Below, piece after piece: positions 56,739-64,000 of a stretch of DNA of 64,000 nucleotides. How positions within the stretch are numbered: position 1 is the first letter of the stretch; each line of letters opens with the position of its first letter. The notes under the pieces were generated by a model that made no database searches, was not told where the DNA came from, and saw nothing but the letters and a program-made list of their open reading frames with translations. A program made the translations under genes and the position numbers. The stretch lies in assembly GCA_014773175.1 (NCBI GenBank), contig VXCM01003628.1, forward strand, positions 1-64,000, written 5' to 3'. This stretch comes from Lucifuga dentata. Taxonomy: Eukaryota > Chordata > Actinopteri > Ophidiiformes > Bythitidae.

Positions 56739-57138
56739 TTATTTTCTTTGGAGTCGCTGTCGTCGTTTTTGCCCCTGACCTTCCAACACAAGCGGAGAAT
56801 AAAGGGCCGTTGTTGGGGCCGGCTCTTTGTGAACCTCGGTGGCTGTGCTCGACTGGCNGCGGAGAATAAAGGGCCGTTGTTGGGGCCGGCTCTTTGTGAA
56901 CCTCGGTGGCTGTGCTCGACTGGCTGCAGGACATTCCATCTTTGTAGCCCTGCCGCCCATGGCAACTGGCATGTTGAATGACGCTGTCACAGTCGTCGGG
57001 CAGGATCGGGTTTCTGTTGTTGTTGTTGTTTTTGTCTTCCAGAACGACTTCAATCTGTGAGTCGCTCATGTTTATCGGATACAAATGATCCCCGGCTGCA
57101 TAAAGTCGAGCCAAACCTGTGTTTGGCCTTTCATCCAA
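56739..57138 (-). other. Unrecognised antisense reading frame across a gap duplication
   Basis: Minus-strand frame from an ATG at 57138 (MDERPNTGLARLYAAGDHLY), with an inner ATG giving MSDSQIEVVLEDKN. It is broken by N at 56858 and by the overlap duplication 56792-56857/56859-56924. If the extra copy is ignored, the frame stays open for 110 codons to a stop at 56739. An asparagine run comes from a (GTT)n tract. No family recognised and no expression signal visible; it may be chance. Confidence 0.2.
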
Positions 57139-57162
57139 ACTTCCACTGCTGCTTCATTCGCA

Positions 57163-57294
57163 CTCCTCCTCCTCCTCCTCCTCCTCCTCTTCCTCTCCCA
57201 GCATGTTCCAGGAGTTTTTATTGGAAGANCTCCTCCTCCTCCTCCTCCTCCTCCTCTTCCTCTCCCAGCATGTTCCAGGAGTTTTTATTGGAAG
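57163..57294. repeat. (TCC)n tract duplicated about N at 57229 (assembly overlap)
   Basis: The block cctcctcctc...cagcatgttccaggag...ttggaaga occurs once on each side of the N. Confidence 0.85.
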
Positions 57295-57466
57295 ATCTTG
57301 CCTCTTAGTGTGGAGTTCTTTCCCTCTCTGTTCCTCGGTCCTGGGTGCCACACACTCTGAACACGGCTTATATTATCAGGCAGTACAGGAACAATGGGCC
57401 TGGCCGGGCTGCAGCCAGAGCTTATGGGACAATGCTGCAGGTTGGGGTCAGGGATGGTTAGTGGCA

Positions 57467-57468
<2 letters not shown>

Positions 57469-57518
<50 letters not shown>

Positions 57519-57640
57519 NGAGGAAATGGTGAACAGGGTGAGGTTAGTGCTACAACTCACTTTTGGTATCATGACTCCAGCCCCCCATCCGCTAATTATC
57601 ACTTCCCACACACACACACACACACACAGACACACATACA
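57469..57640. repeat. (GT)n with N at 57519, and (CA)n
   Basis: (GT)n at 57469-57518 and (CA)n from 57607 to about 57640, inverted relative to each other. Confidence 0.9.
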
Positions 57641-57959
57641 CACATGCTAATATTACCATATATTACTATATTACCATATATTATGTCATGCTATGTATTG
57701 GGTGATGACCTGATAATTGATGGCTAAAGATGTTATCTAACTCATAATACTAACACGTATTGTTGGACTGACCGCTGTCAGTCATCAGTCGCTCCATCGG
57801 AGGGTAAATGGACTACTGCCCCCTTGTGGCTGTCACTGTACTTTAACTATTTACGTATTTCAGTGTTGTGGGAGCAACTTCAAACGCAACATTTCTGCTT
57901 TTTTTTAGAGGAAAGAAAACAGTTACATGTAAGTAATTTAATATTGTTTTTTAATAATC

Positions 57960-58887
57960 TTAAAGGACCATACTGGTGGTTTTGCATGTTTGAGCCCAAT
58001 AAATCCTACCCGAATGCATGCTGCATTAAGCTTGGTTTATACTCGACGTTGTCGCAAGTGTGCAAGGGGCGTGGCACCACTTATGACACAAAGGCGCCAT
58101 CCGCACCATGATGCGAGGGGCCTCTGCGACATCAAGGCGCTTGGTCCCGCACCTCCTAGATTTTGTAACGGCGCGAGCCGCACAAAGGGCGGAGCTACAA
58201 AAGAGAGTAGACTTACCGGTGTTGTGTCGGGATTTACATCCCTGCTGAGATTTAAATCCCCACTGTAGATAAGTTTCTGAATATGAAGGAATGAAATCAA
58301 GTTAAAGCTCACTTTTGTGGCTGTTTGGATGTGAAAGGGTGAGTTTGGGGCTTTAAAACCTCCTTGTCTAAGAAAGGAGATGATGTGTTTTTCGGCAGAA
58401 ATAATGAAGCGGAGCACTGAATTGCTGCTGTGAGACTTTATAAGGACTAACATGTGTCCCCAGACCTCTGGAATGAAACAGCAACTGACGTTTTTGCCGT
58501 GAAGTTTGGAAAAATATGAGGGGATTGTTGTGTGACTTGTCTACTTTGCTGACTACTTCCTGCTTCACATAGTATTTTCTGTATACTGCCCCCTGTTGTT
58601 TCAGCGAATATTGCAACAGACAATGTGCCAAGTATAAATGCCCTTAGTGCTCTGTGGAAGTGTGTGTGCAGCTGGCGACAGCCCCCTCGCGCAAGTACAA
58701 CCAAGCCTTAACTCCCAACCATTTTTCAAAATATAAAACTGTATTTTAGTTTTCATGTTATTTTTGCAAAATCTGCTAACCTTTTAAAACCAAATGTTCA
58801 GATGATATAGTATATTTTGAAAAATTGTTGACAGCAATGTAACATATGTGCAGGTTACTCAACATGCAAAATCACTGATATGTTCTG
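57960..58887 (-). mobile_element. TTAA MITE, subfamily B, copy 22, split by another TTAA MITE
   Basis: Left TTAAAGGACCATACTGGTG up to gaatgcatgctgca. It resumes after 58711 at ctcccaaccatttttcaaaa and ends degraded near caaaatcactgatatgttc, with an internal deletion. Confidence 0.85.
58026..58711. mobile_element. TTAAGCTTGGTTTATACT MITE (piggyBac-like TTAA target)
   Basis: Ends TTAAGCTTGGTTTATACTCG and, complemented, TTAAGGCTTGGTTGTACTTG. TTAA is at both boundaries, exactly where the host MITE consensus has TTAC. The interior is GC-richer with gggcgtggc and ggcgacagcccc near the ends. 686 bp, no complete transposase. Confidence 0.8.
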
Positions 58888-59460
58888 AATTATTATTAGA
58901 GTTTTGCAAGCTTATAATCATGTAACAATGACTTAGGATATATTTAATACTGAAGACTAATTTTAGGAAGGAACATGAAGAGTATTGTCTGTAAAACAGA
59001 TTTCCTAGCATTGGAGGAATTTTGCTATTCTTAGATCCTCAGCAGCGCTCAGAGGACAATTATAAGGTTTCCATGTGCATCAATGGCATCCAGCTTGTGT
59101 TGGAACAAACAATGTTGTCCTATGCAGACCACCCCTAAACACACACATACATGCACACACGCACACACAAAGTAGTCATCCATGGAGGGCGAGCTAACTG
59201 GATGCATGACTGGTTTCCCCAAAGGCTGCATGTGAAATTAAGCTTTTTGGCTGGTAAAGTAAAAGCAAATGAACTGCCAAGAATAACTTTTCTAGTCCAA
59301 ATAAGAAATCCACGGACGCGTTCTCATGCTGCTGTTGCGTGCAAACGATCAGGTGCTGTTTGAAATGTTACATGTTACATCTAGTCTTTTCTCTGAGGTG
59401 TGTGTTCTCTTTAGACTTGAGACCTTGAACTCAAATCACCAAAATCAGGACACGAGCATT
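58888..59460. other. Intron 2 sequence, nothing recognised
   Basis: No repeat or exon identified, apart from a short (CA) patch near 59142-59168. Confidence 0.4.
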
Positions 59461-60011
59461 AACTTCATGCATGTTTGAGCCTAATATACAACCAGCATAC
59501 ATGCTACGTTACTAACAACCAATTTCCAAAACTTAAAACCGTATTTTAGTTTCCTGTTTTTTTTCTTCAAATCTTCTAATCTTTCAAAATCAAAAATGAT
59601 ACACCCACCTTAAAATTCACCCACCTTCTAACACTTATGCATATCCTAGAAAGGATGCTCATTTTAATTTCTTGGTAAAAAGCCGTCTTCTCTTGGGACT
59701 ATACTCTCTGGCAGAGACATACTGTACATCGTCTTCTGTGCAACTCTGTGTTGGATGAGTTAAAGTTCTTTGGCAAGAAAACCTAAGAGACATAATGTCT
59801 GTTTTGGATTACATATCTCAAGTGTTTTCAAGTCTCTGCAAGTTTTAATAGTGTAGTGGAATGAAATGAAACCAATGGAAGGTAGGAAAAACAATTCTAA
59901 AATTTACCACTATAGTAGTATATTTTGGAAAATAGTTGTCAGTAATGTAACAAGTATCTGGATTGTATATATTGGGCTCAAACATGCACAATTGCTGGTA
60001 TGGTCCTTTAA
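59461..60011 (-). mobile_element. TTAA MITE, subfamily B, copy 23
   Basis: Left terminal end eroded (starts tgcatgtttgagcctaatat); right end ttgctggtatggtcctttaa intact. Confidence 0.88.
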
Positions 60012-60099
60012 GCTTTTCTTTTGTGCTCATTAACCCTTCACACACTGCTCTGCATCATGTTACGTCTGCAGAAGCAGCCATTCTTTTTTCAAACAAACC

Positions 60100-60600
60100 T
60101 CCCTCTTTCTTTTTCCAATCAAGCCGGCTGCAGCGAAGTGACGGAGATAAACTGAGATAAAGAAAATGAAAAGAAGGAATATGGGAGGGAGAGAAAGTGT
60201 AGCTAAGCCCGGTCTGCATTTTGTGACTGATAAATGCTATGGTGAATTATGGGGTGAGAGAGACAACATAAAGGCCTGCTGGGATCTTCTTTCCTTTTCA
60301 TCTGCCAGGCTTGTAGAAGCCCAGATGTGGCTCCGCTGGTTTCCCTTCTCGACCAAACATGGACATATCTGGCGGTCAGAGGCCCTCGCTGCCTGGCGAG
60401 GTAATAAACATCCAGAGCAGCCTGGCATTGGTGGGAATCGCATTGTACATCCCAGTTTGCTGCTGGGTTCTTAACAGGAACCAAAACCAGACAGCTGTCA
60501 ACTTGTCGGACATTCGATTATCAGATCAGATTTATAGTTTGTGATAAGAATCACAAACTATAAATCAGTCCTCGTTATGAAGTTCAGAAGATGTAGAGCA
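60100..60600. promoter_or_regulatory. Repeat-poor intronic island: candidate regulatory element
   Basis: About 500 bp without recognised repeats, GC-balanced (gcccagatgtggctccgctgg, ccctcgctgcctggcgaggtaataaac, gcctggcattggtgggaatcgc, gacagctgtcaacttgtcgg), ending in a perfect hairpin. Several overlapping frames in different phases are probably accidental. Sits in jag1 intron 2, 14.4 kb past the promoter. Confidence 0.35.
60529..60566. repeat. Perfect 17-bp-arm hairpin
   Basis: Left arm GATTTATAGTTTGTGAT (60529-60545), loop AAGA, right arm the exact complement (60550-60566). No tail of T follows and the flanks do not pair. Confidence 0.95.
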
Positions 60601-60673
60601 ACAGCATGAGCAGACTTTGTAGCAAGTTAATCACAAAATGATCTGGGAGAAACAGCAGCTATTGAATAGAATG

Positions 60674-61270
60674 TTAAAGGACCATACCATACATTTTGCA
60701 TGTTTGAGCCTAATATATTCAATTTTCATACACATAACATTACTGACAATCATTTCCCAAAGGTTACTACTGGAACGGTGGATTAAAAGTGTTTTTCCTA
60801 CCTTCCAGACCGCCATTGGTTTCAGTTCATTCTGGTACGCTATTAAAATCAACTTGTTGAGACTTGAAATGTTCTTGGGATAGGTAATCCATCATCACCA
60901 ACAAGACGTGTATTCAGGGTTTTTTGTTTTAGAAGTTATGTAATTTTAGCATTTAAGTGCAATAAAAAGCTTGCAGTGAATGTATGTCTCCACCGGGGAA
61001 TATAGTCCCAAAAGAAGACCTTTGTTTATCGAAAAATTTAAATGACTGTGACTTCATAAGGCTGTGTAACTATTCACAGGAGAAACATTGATTTTTAAGG
61101 TGGGTGTGTCACTTGAATATTTGATTTTGAAAGATTAAGAGGTTTTGCAAAATATCAGGAAAGCTGAAATACAGTTTTATCCTTTGGGAAATGATTGTCA
61201 GTAACATAACATGTATGAAAATTGAATATATTAAGCTCAAACATGCAAAATGGTTGGTATGGTCCTTTAA
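60674..61270 (+). mobile_element. TTAA MITE, subfamily A, copy 24
   Basis: Left TTAAAGGACCATACCATAC, right GGTTGGTATGGTCCTTTAA. Complete, sense to jag1, with tttttcctaccttccag and gcaataaaaag words. Confidence 0.93.
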
Positions 61271-61451
61271 AATACATCAGCAGGGAGTTGGAACATAACT
61301 GGAGTGCCAGTGCACTAATACACTGATGCCTTCATTAAAATCATTTCATAATGTGCTCTTGTTGACAAATTCTTCTTGAAAACTAATTAGTTACATTTAT
61401 TTTATATATTTCTGTCATTTCCTATGTAATAAACTGTAAAACAAAAAGTGT

Positions 61452-61459
<8 letters not shown>

Positions 61460-61516
<57 letters not shown>

Positions 61517-61518
61517 NN

Positions 61519-61559
<41 letters not shown>
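61460..61559. repeat. Poly-T tract with NN at 61517-61518
   Basis: T homopolymer about 100 long with a two-base gap; true length unknown. Confidence 0.9.
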
Positions 61560-61562
<3 letters not shown>

Positions 61563-61633
61563 TCTGGGGATGGTCTTAAACTTCTGGCCTGTCGTGTAGA
61601 TCTCACATTGTTTTTGTTTTTACGTCCCAAAAG

Positions 61634-61885
61634 TCATACAGCACCCTCCACAAAGATTGGTAATCTTGGTAAATAAAAGCAAAATGGGCTGTGAAAAAAA
61701 CCCCCCAAAAATCTTGATTGTTTATCCTCTTGATCTTTCTTTTCGAAATATTAACAAAAAAATAACCTTTATTTAAAATAATTTTACTTTATACAAAGCT
61801 GCCAGATTGCTTTAATGAAAACAGTGTCTGGATTTAGCAAAAACAGTTCTGCTAAATGAGTATTCAGACCTTCATTTTGGGTGAT
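61634..61885. mobile_element. Possible Tc1/mariner-like fragments
   Basis: agcaccctccacaaagattgg at 61639 and gagtattcagaccttcattt near 61858 resemble ends of fish Tc1-like elements, but pairing of ends is not clear. Confidence 0.3.
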
Positions 61886-64000
61886 GACATCACAGGCAAG
61901 ACAGAATAAAAATCGACAAATCAACATCTAACATTGACACCACAGTGTAAACAGCTTCAAAGCTTTCGAGGCTTTACAGACACTTGCAGCTTTTCGGGAG
62001 AGATTCGGTCTTGTATTGCCAGAAGGCTTTTCCAGCTGCAGTTTTGTCATAATCCTTTTCTGCACCATTAACGATTAAAGTTGTCAAAGATGATTGCAGG
62101 CATGGTTTTTTGGTCCATTCTATGTCCAACAGCGCAGGAGAAGTTTAATGCGTTATGTAAAAATAACAAGGATCAACATGCTGAGAGTCCTTCCCCTCCA
62201 TTGAGCTGTCAGTCATTATGAAAGTTTAATCTGCAGTTGTGATTTAAAGTGTTTTTTGTTTTGTGCCCACAGCCAATTCAGCAAAAAATCCCACAAAATC
62301 CAGCCTGGTCTCTACATGTAAAACCTGATATTACAGATATTTTTGATTTTTAGTCAAGCAAATATGAACAAAATAAAAATTCTGCCATTACCTCGTCTGT
62401 GGGGGTCTTGACCCCAAACCTAAGACAGCCACATGACAGCTAAATGACAAGACACGTGTCATATCAAGACAGTGGGAAGAGTGAAACTCAAAGCGTGATT
62501 GATTTTAATTGAGTTGACTTCTGCTTTGCTAAGAAAACGAACTTGCAGAGACTTGAACCCTGCTGCAGATAATCCATCACATCCATCATGGTGTCAGCTT
62601 TGATGCCGCTCTGCAGATGCTGCACGTTCTGCTGCAAAGCTACTATCGATCACTTATTTCAAGCCTCTGATAAGGCTGGATATCAATTCTGACTTCCCAT
62701 TTGACTCGATTTTCAAAGCCTTGATTCAATTCAGTTAAATTCCAGAAAGCTGTGTTAGGGTTCTGTCTTCTAAATTACATTATTGTATTAAAAAAGTGAA
62801 GGCATTCTTTCAAAATACATGTTGTAAACTTAAAGGAAATAGGTTCAGGCTGAACTTTGACCTTTGGGCAACTGTAGAGAGGCTCTGATCCTCTTTGACA
62901 TCCACATGAAGCTTTGTGTAGCCACCTCGCTAATATGTTGTCGTGTTGCTCAGTGTTCTGTGATTCCAACATTTTAAGCAAAAATCCCTCGTTCTCTATG
63001 ACATAAGGACGCATACACTCGCATCTAAAAATAGCAATGGACTTGGTTATTTTTTGGCTGGAGGTGAGGCAGATGGCAGCTTGCCGGTTGATGCATTTTC
63101 TACTGTCTTCTGTCTTCATTCAGGTGTCAGTGCTGCAGACTTTGCGGCGGTGGCGTGACGCCTCGTCAAGTGGTTCCACAAGTTTGTTGTGTTGCCACAA
63201 AATTTTATTTCTGAGTTGCATATTTTGTAAATGGCCTTACTTTTGTTGGGCTTGTTTGTGTCCTTTTGCTTTTGAAAGTCAAAATGAGTCCAAACATCTG
63301 TTTGAAGTTGCCAAAGTCACAGGCGCCATGTTGTTTTTAAATACAAGCTTGGTCTTCTAGAGAAGTCACGCTATGTCACATGGAATTTATACTACTAGCA
63401 TTCAATTAAAAATTAGACTGTTTAAAAGATCAGTTTTTTTCACTGCAATTCATCTAAATATCAAATTTTCCCCACACCTACTCTGTGAGTTCATTTCTAC
63501 AGTTTATTGAACTGATCTGAAAAACGGCGGCTTCCTGGAAGTTAGGCAATCAATCGAAAACTGATGGATGGTAATGATAAGCAAACATGATTTGACATGG
63601 ATTACATACTGAAAAAAAAAAAGGTATGATCTTTTAAATTGAAGCATTTCTGGTTTTGCTGGGAATCCCCTCAATCCCTCCCTGATGTCTACTGCTGAAG
63701 GAATAGTAAGTTATGCTGCACTGGAAGTCAGGCAGGATGATAGCGATGGATAAATAACCTGACAGAAGATAAATGGAGGAGCTGACAGAAGTTTTAGTTG
63801 CAGTGAAGCCTGAGCTCTCCTCTTCCCTCCCTCCCTCTCCTCTTCTCTCCCTCCCTCCGTCAGACTTGCCTCGACATGTCGCCAAGCTCTGCTTGCTATT
63901 GAGCTATTTCCCCACACCAACCCTCCAGCCAGCGAAAGTGGTTCCACCTCCTCAATCAAAGAGACGGGGATTGATNCACACCAACCCTCCAGCCAGCGAA
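61886..64000. other. Intron 2 sequence, no exon recognised
   Basis: No Jagged1 exon 3 or DSL coding found. 62530-62580 (gagacttgaaccctgctgcag) and 63490-63640 may be worn MITE pieces. A 60-base pyrimidine tract ends at cgtcag near 63864. The window ends in an overlap duplication after N at 63976. Confidence 0.5.

Larger units (their letters stand above)
48223..64000 (+). other. jag1: jag1 intron 2 (5' part, not ended in window)
   Basis: Begins at the exon 2 donor. I searched by eye for the expected short exon 3 (RSYTLLVEAWD...) and for DSL-domain coding sequence and found neither, so the intron probably exceeds 15.7 kb. It contains nine recognisable copies of the TTAA MITE, three other MITE types, microsatellites, and a repeat-poor island at about 60.1-60.6 kb. 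Confidence 0.7.

Noticed and set aside
57057..57360. Proline/serine/leucine-rich frames near 57.1-57.3 kb
   Set aside because: They translate the (TCC)n tract, duplicated about the N at 57229.
36782..60852. The same peptide wording (C-M-K-I-E-Y-I-R-L-K-H-A-K-W) in many separate short frames
   Set aside because: It is the translated terminal repeat of the TTAA MITE (tgtatgaaaattgaatatatt...), not a conserved protein. The same holds for the CFFWDYISWRRNT-like peptides from subfamily B interiors.
63810..63870. Pyrimidine tract ending in cgtcag as the acceptor of jag1 exon 3
   Set aside because: The following bases (acttgcctcgacatg...) do not encode RSYTLLVEAWD in any frame.

Overview
The window is vertebrate, almost certainly teleost fish, nuclear DNA. 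It is AT-rich and intron/intergene dominated, with long (CA)n, (TATC)n, (TTA)n and (TCC)n microsatellites, fish-type L2-like LINE 3' ends, hAT, PIF/Harbinger-like and Tc1/mariner-like DNA elements, and one very abundant miniature inverted-repeat element (MITE). The only host gene I can support is the 5' end of a Jagged1-type Notch ligand gene (jag1; jag1a versus jag1b not decided) on the + strand. Exon 1 is at 45705-45767 and exon 2 at 47920-48222. Both splice junctions are phase 0, and together they encode the signal peptide and the cysteine-containing N-terminal (MNNL/C2-like) region. The next expected exon, beginning RSYTLLVEAWD in the family, was not found by eye in the remaining 15.8 kb, so intron 2 probably runs past the window end.

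Layout: 1-45.2 kb is upstream intergenic DNA, mostly transposon debris, microsatellites and a few repeat-poor islands that look like conserved non-coding DNA (about 6.9-7.2, 8.4-9.3, 24.7-25.3 and 39.7-40.4 kb). 45.2-45.7 kb is the GC-richer promoter and 5' leader. 45.77-47.92 kb is intron 1. 48.22-64 kb is the first part of intron 2, again full of MITEs.

The dominant non-genic signal is a TTAA-flanked MITE family (ends AGGACCATACC...GGTATGGTCCT, about 550-600 bp, long terminal inverted repeats). I count about 24 full or partial copies, roughly a fifth of the window by hand estimate, in two subfamilies and both orientations. Several are hosts for later insertions with readable target-site duplications: a 553-bp hAT derivative with 8-bp duplications, a GATG-tailed SINE-like repeat with a 13-bp duplication, a second TTAA MITE, and a CAGTG-ended hAT-type MITE. 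A second copy of the hAT derivative at 19.6-21.5 kb has a perfect 8-bp duplication. It keeps the two ends of a transposase gene and contains a nested LINE fragment, all inside an L2-like LINE that also hosts a Harbinger-like MITE carrying a perfect 74-bp palindrome.

An assembly caution: most single-N positions separate either homopolymer/microsatellite runs or two identical direct copies of about 61-66 bp. The second kind are unmerged contig overlaps rather than biological duplications.

No RNA genes, CRISPR arrays or new enzyme systems were recognised. The most interesting biology is the nested transposon history, possible MITE-supplied splice and polyadenylation signals inside jag1 intron 2, and candidate Notch-responsive regulatory DNA upstream of jag1.
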